Below the pieces are notes generated by a model that saw only the letters and a list, made by a program, of their open reading frames with translations, was not told the DNA's origin and made no database searches. From contig NC_133896.1 of NCBI RefSeq assembly GCF_964199755.1, positions 68,737,142 to 68,801,141 on the forward strand: DNA of 64,000 nt, in the 5' to 3' direction. This document shows positions 49,001 through 60,945 of the stretch, in pieces. Every line of letters starts with the position of its first letter. Position 1 is the first letter of the stretch. Source of the DNA: Larus michahellis (Eukaryota > Chordata > Aves > Charadriiformes > Laridae). A program made the translations under genes and the position numbers.

Positions 49001-52000
49001 GGATGGGGCATCCACAGCTTCCCTGGGCAACCTGTTCCAGTGCCTCACCACCCTCACAGGAAAGAATTTCTTCCTGATGTCCAATCTAAATCTCCCCTCT
49101 TTCAGTTTGAAGCCATTACCCCGTTGTCCCATTATTACACTCCCTGATAAAAGAGTCCCTCCCCATCCTTCCTGTAGGCCCCTTCTAGGTACTGGAAGGC
49201 CGCTATAAGGTCTCCCCAGAGCCTTCTCTTCTCCAGGCTGAACAACTGCAACTCTCTCAGCCTGTCCTCATAGCAGAGATGCTCCAGCCCTCTGATCATC
49301 ATCATTCCTTAACTAGCTCCCTAGTCAACAACTAAGGGTTGACTTTTTATGACCAATATAATTTAAAACCAACTGTTCAAAAGTCAGGTAGGACGAGGCT
49401 TTGGGCAACCTGATGTAGTGAAAGATGTCCCTGCCCATGATCTTTAAAGGTCCCCTCCAACCCAAACCATCCTGTGATTCTACAACTCCAACCTGGATTT
49501 CACGGCAAAGGTCCCATGTAACATCTGACCAGACAGATGAAGATGGTTGTCTCTTTTTCCATGAGTCATCCAAGGGAAAAGTACACTTAGCAACTCACCA
49601 TTTAACTTTCAGAAACTAATATATACGCTGTCTGCTTCTATATGCAGTTTCTGTGGGGTCAAAAAGTAAGCTCAGTATTGTGTAAGCTCAAAGTTATTTA
49701 CCCACAGGAAAGAGTGTGTGGGGCACAAGTTTCTCCTTAAGCGGCAAAAGATATGCTAGTGTGTTCTTCCAGAAATGGCAGAGGCTTATCTGCCTTTACA
49801 AGCCAGGCACTTGTCCCATGTGACCTTAAAAACTTGTACTTAGTATCTTCTGAAGAGCTGAGGTTTTGATAAATACCTCACTACACACTGGAAAAACAGA
49901 CTGGCCATGGGTTGGAAAATTAGCAGTAAGCCTTGCAGCCCATCCTTTTTGTGTGTCTGAAATGGTAAACTGAAATAACAGCATTTTAAGTTTAAATGTC
50001 TTAAAGGTTGTAGATAATTGTCTGTCTGACGTTGAGGGGTTATAACTGGTGCAGTCTAGGTTGATTCTTTTTGGAAAGTTCCTGGGATGAGGTCTTTGAC
50101 AATTAAGTGGTTCTAGCTTGTTGTTCTAGGCTTCTTGTGTTTTCTATGGGAAAATATTTGCATTCTAAGTATTTTTTTTTTAATTTATGTACATGCATAC
50201 ATACATACATATAAAGTCTGAAATGCCTGTGAAAACGTGTTGACATGAATGCCTTTTCATAAGGCAAGCTAGAGCTACTATTTAATCTCTTGCTAATATC
50301 CTTCCTGCAGCTGTTGTTGCTCTTCTCATCCCACTGATTGATTTGGATTTGCGCTTTAAAGGAACTAATGTACAAAGGAAGTTAAGAGAATGCACTTAAA
50401 ATGACAAACCCAAATTATGTTTTCCTCTGTGTGCTTCAACTCCATTCTTTTACCCATTTCTGCTACAGTAGTGCTATTTGATGCAATACTTATTTATTTT
50501 GCTTATATTTTCCTGTCCTCTTATATGCATATCTACAAGTCTGATATGGTACAGTGGGCTGTTACATCATGACAGGTTCATGGAGTTCAATGGGCAGCCT
50601 TCTGTCCAGTAACAGTTACCACTATTTCCCTTGAACTAATGTCTGAACTTGCCTTTTGTCATGATCTGGCTCAGGGCCGCTTTTTTTCAAGCAGTACATC
50701 TTCTGCTGTCACTTGGCAGAACGTCTTTATTGCTACTGACTCTAAGATACTGTATGGTCTTAGAGGAAAGAGTACGGAAGAGAGGAATTTCATCATCCCA
50801 ATTCAGAGAAGTAGAGATGTGATAAATCTAAAATAGATACAAATAGATAAATCTAAATATCTATTGAAATACGAAGGGTTTTTTGTGATCAGAAGTGCTG
50901 TTTCTTGCAAATAAAGGCTTCAACTGTAACATAATGCGCTCAAGCAGTCTGTGTTGGTTCATAGCCTATATTGTTTATAAAAATTTTACTCTACATTGGC
51001 CCCTATCCCATGTATGGATTTCGTAGTGGATTTTTTTATCTTTAAAGTCTTAGATTATAAAAAAATTATATGCAAGAGCTTAGACATTTTGGTAGCATAT
51101 CAGAGAACCTACTTATCTAATATCCTTTAAGTTGTAGAGTATCAAATTATTATGAAATTCACTTAACCAATTATATGAAATTGTGTGACTGGGAGAAGGT
51201 GATGCCTTCCTGACCCTGTCTGGTGCTGGTGTTTTATGTCCTGAAATGCGAGACCTGTTAGCTCTTGAAAATTATTTTCTGTAATACATGTGAAAATATT
51301 TTGTTCTCTGGAAACTGAGAATTTTATTTTATTCTTGTTCTTTTGTTTCCTTTTATAACTTTCAGTGTTGGTTTAACTTCTGCAGGCCGGTGACATATCA
51401 GGAATATCGAGAGCGCACACAAGAGGCAGCTGCTCACGCCAGTGGGTGGAACAAGGTACCAAATAAGTGACTTTCACTTTGATATCTCTTGCATCTATTT
51501 GGTGTCCATAGTGTTTTTACTAGGTACAGTTATGCTTCAGAGAGGACCAAGAATAAAAAGAACCCATGTGTTGTCAGTATGACATAACTTTCAGAATGGT
51601 GGATGTGGACATAATATGTAGGTTTTAGATAATTTAGCCAGAAGTTATCTAATGGAAGTATTAGGTCAGTCTTCCTTTATTATCATAAAATGAAAAGTTA
51701 GAGTTGTTGTCTGACATAATTATTAAAAAATAATCATTAAATGTTTTTTAAAAAAATTTTAAAAAAAAGAAGATATATTTATTTCTTTAGCAGTTTTGTA
51801 ATGAAATCTGAGATAGATGTTTTCATAATATTTCTCTACTGTTTCTTTGCTCTTATCTGGGGTTCAAAATATATGTAAAAAAAGCTAAACATGGTGAAAA
51901 TAGAAATTGATAGGCTCTCTACAATATTTAAATTCTTCAGAAAGCATTAGGATGGTATGCCTACCAGATCTCAGCAGTAGTGATCTCAAATGATATGAAG

Positions 52001-55000
52001 CTTCTTTTTAGAACAATATGCAAATCTGTAAATGAACTATCTTATAATAGGCTTAATGTAGAGTGAGTAGAATTACTGTTCCCAGATTCATCTTTCTTTA
52101 ATCATTCAAATTCATCATCTTAATCATTCTCTGATGGGTTCAGTGGGCATCAGAAAAAGAATGATAGGATGAAATAAGTATTTGCAAATTTAGTCACAAA
52201 TGGAGTGTTAAAATTTAGTCTTAAATTTAAAATAGAACAAGAAATCTTTCCCTCCTCCCTTTACATTTTTTTTTTCCCAGAAATACTTTTCCTTAACTAG
52301 ATTTCCCTGTTTACTTCAGAAACTCATTATCTAACCAAGGGTAGATGGTTTAAAGCAGTTTATTAAACGTTGCTTGACAAGTTACTGCCTGTGGCTCCAG
52401 CAGTTATAATTGGTGTGTGTGTTCTTTCAGTTTATCATCTTGTGATTCACAGCATTTCAGTTAAACAACCATGAAATCTGATTATCAAGAAGGTGGCTTA
52501 AGCTAGCACATTTTACTTCTCAGTTGGCGAAAACTAAAAACGAGCATAAAACCAGTCATTGTGGCTCAGTTGGCAAGGGAGGAGGTGGATGGAGCTTGTC
52601 AGTCACCTGCTGCGTCTCCATATGCTATTGGTACACACCTCTTGAAGATACAGCCCTGGGTAGATGGACCAGCTGCATTTGGGGGTTTAGGAATCAGCCT
52701 TTGTTGCTGCTACATTTGTGCAGCCCTTGTGGCTAGTGGATTTTTGCCCCACCAGCTTTTCATTGAGAATATCACCCAGAAAGATGTCTTTGCCATCGTC
52801 TTTGCTTACCCGTAGCATTTGTTGCTACAAAACTTAATAGTCCACGAGCAAACCCCAATGGAAATTTTGTAGAGTAATACAGCATCTGTTTGTATTGTTT
52901 TCATGGTAGATTGATGCTTCAGGAATGCCAAGCAGTTCCTTTAATAATACTTGTTTTGAGGAGATGGAATACATTTGTGTTGGTTTCATTTCCTTTTGAA
53001 TTCCTTTATCATCTTAATCAGAATCATATTTTATAACAGAATAGATCTAGATATCTTTCCTCCAACCTCAACCTAGCTTAATTTTCATTCTAAAGAAGAA
53101 GCTGGTAGAAAAATAATTTTTAAAAGTAGCTATAAATAGACATAGCGTTAGGTCTAATTAGCAGGCATACAGCAGCAAAATTAGGCTGTGCTGCTCTCAA
53201 GTTTGTGAAAATCTGAAGGATGTATATTTAAATTGACTCTTATCAGGAGAACTGAAGCTTACTCCCTTTTATGACTAAATAATAAGAAAACCTACATCTA
53301 GCTGAGCTAGCTGAACAGAATAATAAATCACTCCCTGTTACATGCTCAGGGTTGTTACATGTCCCATAGTTTTTTGGGTGGAGCAGAAATTGAAGATGCA
53401 CAGCAGCTGTGCTGTGGCAGATGTCAAAGGATTAAAATCATGGAAATACCTTCCCACAGACGGAATTCTGTGTGATCAAGGCTTGTGGTTTGATCCAGGC
53501 TAGAAGAAAAAAAAACAAAACAACTGAAGCTGGCAGATGAAATGTGCTTTCCGTTACATGTAAGCTGTGTCTGTTGTGCTCAGTAGTGGCATCTTGCACA
53601 GCACGATGCTCTTCTTGCTTTCAGTAGCCTATGAACTAGTATATAAAATCTCACTTTAAATTTTTGAGGCCTTTGCCGTTGTAGGTAGGTATTATGATGC
53701 GTGTGTATGTAGAAAAGCCCCTCTATTTAATATATTGGATGTGGGGCACTCAGAGAGCCACACCGATCACTTAAAGGCCCAGTGTGTGTGTGTGGCACAA
53801 AGCAGACTCAAAGCAGTCTTTGCAAACCTTCCTTTCTGTTATGTGTATGAGAAACATGGCATACAGGTAAGCATATACTTCTGGGAGGTACTGGATTACC
53901 TAGCTGGCTAACTGGTTGGAGGTTGAATGTGGACAAAGGTTTGATCCGTCAGGTTTACAATTGGGAAGGTGTCATCTTCAGTCATACAAGTTTTCAAAGA
54001 ACCGATTCATTATACAAGCATGAGCAGGAAGAAGGCACTTCTAAATATAGCTGTTATTTTTTCCATTTAAAAATGTGGATCTTTTCCAGAGTGCAGTAGT
54101 GTGTTTGAACTGCTGAAGAGATTTGGTTAACCAACTAGCACATGGGATGTAAAGACTGGTTTTAGTCGCTAAAACATGAATATCAATCTGAATGAGGAAG
54201 TATTGCAGGGTAGGCTAATACATAGGAACATCAGTTCTTCCATTAACATCCCACAGAAGCAAAGGTTACCCACAGACATTGGAAGTGCTGGTTCTCAGTA
54301 AAAAAATTACGGGAAAATAAATTATTCCATATATTTCTCAGAAATTGTGATGTGAACATAATAGGCATGATGTTGGATTCTGTAAAGAAAAGGAGTCGTC
54401 TTCATCTTGTATTTGAAATAAGGCTCTCTAAAACAAAACAAAACCAAAACCACCTCACACTTAGGGCAAATTATAGTTCTGTAGTAAAATAAATGTAATA
54501 AAAAATTGAAATACTCCACTATTGAGTTTTTATGCTTTTTGCTTAAAATTGAGTACTATATACATACTCCAAAATACATAATCACACTATTGTGCATGAG
54601 ATAGACAACAAATACTGATATTGAGAGTCAACTGAGCTGGTAAGTAGGTTAACAGTCGTCTTAATGTCCCATTTTTACTGCTTAATGGAGCTAGAGACTA
54701 ATACAACAGAAATGTAAGAAATAATAGTGTAAAGAATTAGATTAATTTTATGTTGAAATAGTAAGAAGGCACACAGAGGTGGCAGTTACTTTGGATAGCT
54801 TCTTCAAAGTGTCTGAACTTTCTTTGTAATTATTTTTTTTTTTGCATACATTTGAATTTGTATTAGTGTGCTACGGGGTTGCAATAGTATAATTCACAGA
54901 ATTTTTTCATTTACATAATTAATCAGAAATCTTTTGATAGTAAAGTTGTGGGTTTTTTTAAGGATTCCCTAGAAGTTTCCTCCTGCCAACTATTTTCTGG

Positions 55001-57305
55001 CCTGCTGTGCTTGATATTGTGTATGTTTTTCTTCAGTCAAAATATAAACAGCCCCTAGCATTCCTTCCCAGGCATACTGGTGGAGGGAATTGCACTTGCT
55101 TTGAATTGCTACGGCTATATTTTTACCTTGGTCTAGTTCAATCTCATCACCATTCACATAGCTACTCTAACGTACAGAAAGCTGTTGTTAACCTTTATGG
55201 AAGGGCTGTGAAGGTAATTTCCTGCATGAATTTAGGAACAGTATCACGCAAACCTGTTCCTGTTCCTCCTGGTCTCAAAGGTAGAAGTGTCAATAATGTC
55301 AGTGGGAAAGGAAACCAGGCGCAGTTTATTGCCTGCATGGGACTGGATATTAGAGTCTGAATTTGGTCCCTCGCTCCTGAGGCCTGCAGAGGCTTGCTAA
55401 ATTTGGGAGAAGTGGATGGATTAGATATTTAAGTTGGCAAAGGAAGAAGGCAACAGTCATGTTCAGTATGCCAACATTTGAGCTCTCTTCATTTCCTAAG
55501 CAGTCTTTTTTGCCTTTGTTTCTCTTGCCTTCAGCTTAAAGTAAATGTCAAATATTTTGAGATCTCAGTGTTCGTGCTGTTGAAGAGTTATGTGGGTGCG
55601 CCCGATGCCTCATCTTGACAGCGTGCTTTTTTTTTTCTTTGCTGGAAAAAGATTGATGTTTCTTCTGACACTTACCTCACCTTGACCTGCTCCTTATGTT
55701 TATGTCCTGTAAGCTCCCACCTCTTCTGCCTCTGAGTTGAGATTAATTGCAAGAAACTCAAAAAACCCCAAGGCTTTCAAAAATTAAAGCACCACCTTGT
55801 TCCTAGTTAACTGTTCCTCCCAAAAGAACAATACTATAACCTGTCTGTCATGGTATTGGACTCTCTCAGTTGATAATCAGCAGGAACATCTTAAATTTAT
55901 CAGATTACAGGCATTTTTAAGGCCCCCATCTGTTTTCAGTTGTCCATCTCAGTGTGACTCCATCGTGAATTTAGTACCAATCTCAAACCCTCAAAGCCTA
56001 CTTTTCCTACTCGTCTTCCTCCAGCTTTTCATCCTGAAATGTGATTTCTGGGAATAGTAATGGGGAGGGTATTTACAGAAAAGAAAACCGGGCTGAAGGA
56101 GGAGGAGGCTGGGAAAGGAGGAGGCAGTTGGCATTCACTTTGAGCAGTAGTATTAGCCTGCATCTACCCTGTGCAGCTGGGAAACAACGTTCTTACTAGC
56201 ACAGTGAATACATGTGCAATGCAGTTGTCACAAACTAGGTGCAGTAAAACTTACAAATATTTTTCTCTTGTGTCATAACAGCACTTTTTCAGATGCTATG
56301 GTTCAATTCATACCAGTTTCCTGGTGCTGCATATAAACTTTGCCCAGCGGGCCACTTGCGTGCTCTAGGAGAATAAATTTAGAGTTTAAAAGTTCAACTG
56401 CATGTTATTTAGGCAAACAAAACCATAATTTCAGAAGGAAGTGTCTAGAACTGTGTAATACAAAGGAGGTGGGTTCACAGAGTCCAGCATCTTCTAGAGC
56501 AATTCACATTGCTGAAAAGCTGAGCATTCAGTTATTAAATGGTTTGGAAGGAGGAATGGGAGTAGGAAATGAGGAAGGGAATTCTGTACGTGTTAAATTT
56601 GGCGTAGGAGGGAGAGTTTAACGTGGAGCGGGGGTTGTGTTTGTCACTTTAAATTGTGTCTGTAATCTTATGCTGCTGGGGGGAGTTGTTTCTTTCTGTC
56701 CTGTCTGAAAGCCAAGTGTGTACTTCTAAAGAGACTGTCTAGTGCAGCGTATCTATTCAAGAATGTGTATGAGTTTGCTGTTTAAATACAGTTTGGATGC
56801 ATGTCCCTTCAAACTATTTATAATGTTGCATCTTTCCACTTCCGGGGTAGTGAGTTCTGGACCGGTTCTGCTTCTTTACCTGAATCTGGTGTTGGAAAAA
56901 AAATGGGGCTTAAGAAGGCACTGCAGTCCTGTTCTGTGAAACTCTCAAGTTAGGCCGTGGTGCTTTGCTTCTCAGATTAAGTGCTTCTTTCTTACTGAAT
57001 TGTATTGTGTTTCTGCCTTATGTCTTCATAAAAATGAAACGTATAGTCCCTTGGACTTGTAGATTCAGACCTTTTCTGTGGACCATATGAATTCCTCTGT
57101 TTCACCTACAGTAGTATTGATAATGCTTTCTGTATTTATTCACAATCCTTGTTTGTTGAAGGTCTTGGTACCCCTGGTTCTGCTACAACAGTTTCTGATG
57201 GAGTTAACCAGACGGGGCCAGGAACCACTGAGCGCACTTGTGAACTTCGGGGTGACATATCTAGAAGACTATTCTGCAGATTATATCATTCAACAAGGAG
57301 GATGG
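36891..57305 (+). CDS. BCL2L13: BCL2-like protein 13, N-terminal 201 residues (five coding exons; 3' part outside window)
   Basis: BCL2L13 (BCL-rambo) is a mitochondrial outer-membrane protein with BCL2-type homology motifs. It can promote apoptosis and, in vertebrates, serves as an LC3-binding mitophagy receptor. Five exons join in phase to 201 residues. They run from [20 protein letters not shown] (BH4-like part) through [20 protein letters not shown] and [18 protein letters not shown] (BH3-like region) to [20 protein letters not shown] and YIIQQGGW (BH1 and start of BH2). All junctions are GT-AG. The remaining C-terminal half, with the LC3-interacting motif and the membrane anchor, was not found up to 64,000 and is expected downstream. 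The gene is head-to-head with ATP6V1E1, as in mammals. Confidence 0.95.
37012..46417. other. BCL2L13 intron 2
   Basis: A long A+T-rich intron of 9.4 kb. A short G+C-richer block at 39,740-39,930 has an open frame of 68 codons on the minus strand with no known match. A possible old interspersed repeat begins near 42,140 (GTGGGTCAGACCAATCCAG). Otherwise nothing recognised. Confidence 0.5.
46418..46528 (+). CDS. BCL2L13: BCL2L13 exon 3 (completes 41, residues 42-77, splits 78)
   Basis: The acceptor is TTCTTTTAG and the donor GGAAG|GTGCTC. It encodes a charged helix ([18 protein letters not shown]). The N-terminal half ([17 protein letters not shown]) is the part most diverged from the mammalian protein. 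The phase matches both neighbours. Confidence 0.93.
46529..47476. other. BCL2L13 intron 3
   Basis: A+T-rich intron of 0.95 kb; nothing recognised. Confidence 0.5.
47477..47633 (+). CDS. BCL2L13: BCL2L13 exon 4 (completes 78, residues 79-129, splits 130)
   Basis: The acceptor is TTCTCTCAG and the donor AGCAA|GTGAGT. It encodes [20 protein letters not shown] and [19 protein letters not shown], the best-conserved block of the family, including the BH3-like helix. Confidence 0.97.
48617..48844 (+). repeat. CR1 LINE, older 3' fragment
   Basis: The plus strand reads CR1 ORF2 end and 3' UTR (CACTGGCACAAGTTGCCCAG, then GGTGCCTTCCAACCTCAACC) and ends in ATTCTGTGATTC. It is more diverged than the adjacent minus-strand copy, which inserted into its tail. 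Confidence 0.88.
48841..49317 (-). repeat. CR1 LINE copy with 14-bp target duplication
   Basis: This is a minus-strand CR1 3' fragment (48855-49303). The octamer tail is at its low-coordinate end (CACAGAATCACAGAATGG), and the truncated 5' end is near 49,303. ATTCCTTAACTAGC stands on both sides (48841-48854 and 49304-49317), a perfect 14-bp target-site duplication. The left copy overlaps the tail of the older plus-strand CR1, so the order of insertion is readable. Positions 49132-48911 on the minus strand stay open for 73 codons of CR1 ORF2 C-terminus ([20 protein letters not shown]). Confidence 0.93.
49387..49482 (+). repeat. CR1 3' end fragment
   Basis: About 95 bp of CR1 3' UTR (GGCTTTGGGCAACCTGATGT, then GGTCCCCTCCAACCCAAACC) ending in CCTGTGATTCTAC. 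It may be an independent insertion or a remnant split off from its neighbour. Confidence 0.8.
51386..51455 (+). CDS. BCL2L13: BCL2L13 exon 5 (completes 130, residues 131-153)
   Basis: The acceptor is ACTTCTGCAG and the donor AACAAG|GTACCA. It encodes [20 protein letters not shown] then WNK. Twenty-three codons follow one base, ending in phase 0. Confidence 0.95.
51456..57161. other. BCL2L13 intron 5
   Basis: A+T-rich intron of 5.7 kb. It has a short TG run near 53,780-53,795. Positions 52561-52815 hold an open frame of 84 codons with a hydrophobic stretch, matching no family I know. No repeat recognised. Confidence 0.5.
57162..57305 (+). CDS. BCL2L13: BCL2L13 exon 6 (residues 154-201)
   Basis: The acceptor is TTTGTTGAAG and the donor GGATGG|GTAAGA. 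Forty-eight codons carry the BH1-like helix ([20 protein letters not shown]), the [20 protein letters not shown] segment and the final Trp that opens BH2. The next exon (GTVF... in mammals) is not in the window. Confidence 0.97.
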
Positions 57306-57462
57306 GTAAGAAGATAATGTTTAATTTTCATACTTTGTTCAAAGCTTATTTCTCAGTGTGATACCGGTCTTAATAGGAGTGAAAGCTAAGAGGGGTTGCT
57401 AAAAGTAAGCAGATGAGAGAAGGAATGCCCCAGAACAAGCAAAAAACCAAAAGAAAACAAGA

Positions 57463-57640
57463 GGTCAGGACCATATAGTTGGAAAGGGATTTTGGGCAGT
57501 CATCTGTTTCACCTCTCTGCCCCAAGGCAGAACTGACTTTTACCCATTCATTTCTGATGTTGACATTAAAGACCTGTGTGATTGGACTCCAGAATTTCCC
57601 CAGGCAGTCTGTTCCAGTTCTTTGCATGTCTGGTTTGTTG
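57463..57640 (-). repeat. Old CR1 3' fragment
   Basis: The plus strand reads like the reverse complement of a diverged CR1: AGTTGGAAAGGGATTTTGGG, then CATCTGTTTCACCTCTCTGC, and later CCAGGCAGTCTGTTCCAGTT. The octamer tail is largely lost. It begins about 160 bp past exon 6 of BCL2L13. Confidence 0.65.
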
Positions 57641-59115
57641 GATTGCCATTGAAATTGAAGAGGGCCTCAGATGTCAAATAACAACTAGCTTTCAAAGATG
57701 CTAATATTTTGCTGTATGGTGGGTTTTTGTTTGTATGTTCTTTACTGTTAATATACATGCAGAATTGCATTTAGAAGCAAACACCTGTCACAAGAGATAC
57801 TGTGCCTGAGAGGTTTATCTTTTTAATATTGTCTTCATACTCTGGTGACTGCTGGAAATGGCATATGGGTTTTCTTCCTTTTAAATTTCAGGGAGTTTTT
57901 TAGCAGATAGGTAATTGGGGAGCACTTCATGGTGAAATGTCAGTAGGTACTAATTTATTTTTATAGTAAGTGACAAAATAGCTAATGCACGTTGGATTTT
58001 ATAGCTATATAGGGACATGGATAGAATGAGCAATCAAGATTTCTTTGTGCTGCATTTCCTTGTGGAAATCTTCAGTTCATGGTAACCAGTGTTCCTGAGT
58101 CATGGCATGCTGAGAAAGTTTGATTTAAAAATACATCGCAGAGGCAGCTCACAGCCAGTGAGCTGGGTCTTGAAGGTAGAATTGTGCTAAAGGAGGCTGA
58201 GCTTTAGATTACTGGGTTTGGGAAGCGGGCCAGATTTGAATGGAATTAATCTGGGATTAGTGAAATGGCTCCAGCAAGTTGATTTGTTCTAAAAAGAAAA
58301 GCTGTTCAGGAAAACCCAGTCATTAAAAAAAAAAAAAAGTGCTAGTAGGAAAAATCTCATTCAGACAGCTTCTCATATTTCAGGATTCAACCTGACTTTT
58401 TTTTCAGAGTAGTTTGTTCCACAATTTCTACACGTCTGCACCTTCCTATATTCTTTCCCTTCCCGGCAATGGTGGATAATGGTTTGCAAAGCCTTTGGGA
58501 GGGATTGTTTGTCTTTAATGGACAGAAACACTAACAGCATGCAGCCAAATGACCTTAGGTCATTTGATAAATGCACTCACATTTCAAAGTATTTTCATCA
58601 TAGGGAAGGTCCTTGCTTGCAACTTTAAGGCAGATGGATCTTAGTGCTATTTTGCTTTTCTGCCTTTTTTTTTTCCCTCAGAAAAGGCTGCAGTCTGTTC
58701 TCTAGCCCTTATTTGAGGCCTGCTATAAACATACTTAATACAGCATAAAGCCTCTCAAAACAAGCAGCTTTCCAGCATGGCCTCTAAGGGAGGGGGCCGT
58801 GCTTTGTGTTTGTGTGACACTGCATGTATGTACAGATCTGGGTAGTCGGTGTTTCATGGGCTACGAGCTTGTCTGTATACATCCAGTCAGGCATAAAATC
58901 AGACTGACATAAGCGGTACAGCAAACAAGCCAGAGCTATTTTTGAAACAGCAGAAGAGGCGAGGAAAGAGACAAGGTGATGAAAATCCTTTCCAGCCGAA
59001 TTAGCGTAGCTGCACTGACCCTTTGTGAGTTGCTCTGGGGATGGGGTTGGGGACCCACCGGGCTTGTGCCTTCCTTGGAGGAAGGCAATACATGCTTTTA
59101 TTACCTTTTTTTCTC

Positions 59116-59150
59116 TCCCCCCACCCCCCCCAGCCCCCCCCCCCCCCCCC
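59116..59150. repeat. Poly-C-rich tract
   Basis: CCCCCCACCCCCCCCAGCC-type sequence ending in a run of more than fifteen C. Such tracts are prone to sequencing and assembly length errors. Confidence 0.9.
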
Positions 59151-60861
59151 GTAATGGAAATGTGCGTTTTTACTGAGTCACATGCTTCTCGGTTTCTTCC
59201 GAATTTGTGGGATGTTGTTCTGGGGATGGCAGTGCTGGGAGCGCGGCGTGGGGTGAGGGTGGGAGAGTGCGTGTGTTTCTGAGAAGGGCTGGGGGAGAGC
59301 CGCCTGGCAGGCTGTTAGCCATCAGGCAAGTGTTTTGCATTTTTTTTGAAGATAAGCATCTGCCACCGGAGCTCTGTGTGCTGGATCAAGTTGTCAGTAA
59401 TGCTTTGCTAGAGCCATAAGGGCAATGTATAAACCTGGGAGTCTCCAGTGAGTTATGTTGCTGTTGACAGTAAGAGGTTCAATTTTTGTGTTACTCTGGA
59501 GTGGTGTGAAGATAGGTCTTTCCTACAGCAGCTAAGAGCTTACTTAAAACTGAGAAGATACCAGAATAGCCTGTCCGTTTTTTCGTGGAGCAGGAGCAGA
59601 GGAGAGCTTCACAGGAGTCAGCTTTTCAGGGGCAGACCTGATCTGTAGTGTCTCTGGTGCTGTCTCTTCCCGTGGCACTGAGTAATTTGGGATCTTCCTC
59701 AGTTTTTGGATTGAAGCCCACCTTTGCCAGGAGGGAAGTAGCCCGTCAAAGGTAAGGGGTCAGCTGAGCCCTTCCTATGCCCCACTGCGGATCTGTGGAG
59801 TCAGAATTTTACAGAGCTGTGTCATCCAGTGGGACCACTTGCTGCGTCATGCTGTGCAGCCACGATGCGACTGGAGGAGCTCCTGAGGGTTCTGCATGTG
59901 TGCAAGACTTCAGGCTGCTTTGTGGGCTCGGGAGGTCCAGGAAAGCTTCTGATTGAGGATGGTGGACAACAGTTAACTAGAAGCAAGGGAATGGAGGTTG
60001 ATAAATTGGATAGCTATGCAGTAGACATCAAGAAATCAGGGTGGCTTGTGAGGAATGCAGAATTTGAGATACTAGAGGTAGAGCCTCTGAGATGAGAAAG
60101 TTGCTTTTTGATTTTTCATCCCTGGTGATGAGATGGTGTGTTGAAACAGCAAGTGTTCCCCTCCCATTTTCCCTAAAATTGTAATTTAGCTCACTTTTCA
60201 TGGTAGGGTGGGACTGGGATGTAATGGTTGGTTGGCTGGTGAGAGAATGGCTGGCATATTTTTATGTTCAAGTACATACAATATTTTTATACTATGATTC
60301 TGGCCGTTGAGTGTGCTGTTGCCCTTCCCCTTGGTCTGTTTTACTGGTTTAGGGTGAAAGCCTTCGGAGTAGGAAGTGCGGTGCACAGTATATTGTGTTT
60401 GGATGCAGCTGCCAACATAAATGTGAATGAAGAGATGAAATAACTACTCCATCTAGTTTACAGTCTCCTAGATTTGCCTGTTAGATGCAAGTTGAGTATG
60501 GAGGACTGGAGGAAAGCAAGGGAATCTTGCTTCTGAACAGCCTCCCTCTTTCACTAATTTCAGTGACAGGTTTGGCTGCAGCTCTTACATTTACCCTGCT
60601 TGACTTTTAGTTTTAGTATGATCGTTCTTTTGGAGCAAAAGCATGTTTGGCATTCCAAGTTCTCTAAATAGACTCATGTCAGGACACATTTCTTCCTACT
60701 GGCTCTGAGCTTTGAACGCAAATGGTCATACTAAGATCTCATTCCCTTACTATCTTGAACCATCACAAACTAATTCCCAGCCTGATTTAGCAGTAGTTTC
60801 TTTCTTCTCTTTTTCCGGAAAGCAATGTTAGGGCTCAACAAACTGACATGCAGTGTACATG

Positions 60862-60945
60862 CTCTCCCCTCCCTTCCCCTCCTTTCCCCTCCCTTCTCCT
60901 CCCCTCCCCTCCCTTCCTTCCTCGTACCTCCCCTCCCTTTTTGCT
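60862..60945. repeat. Polypyrimidine CCCTCC/TTCC tract
   Basis: About 80 bases of CT-only sequence with a loose CTCCCCTCCCTTCC period, broken only near its end. The other strand is a purine tract. It is intronic and of no known function. Confidence 0.9.

Larger units (their letters stand above)
47634..51385. other. BCL2L13 intron 4
   Basis: Intron of 3.75 kb carrying a cluster of three CR1 pieces (48.6-49.5 kb) and a short CATA run near 50,195-50,211. Otherwise A+T-rich and without recognisable content. Confidence 0.6.
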
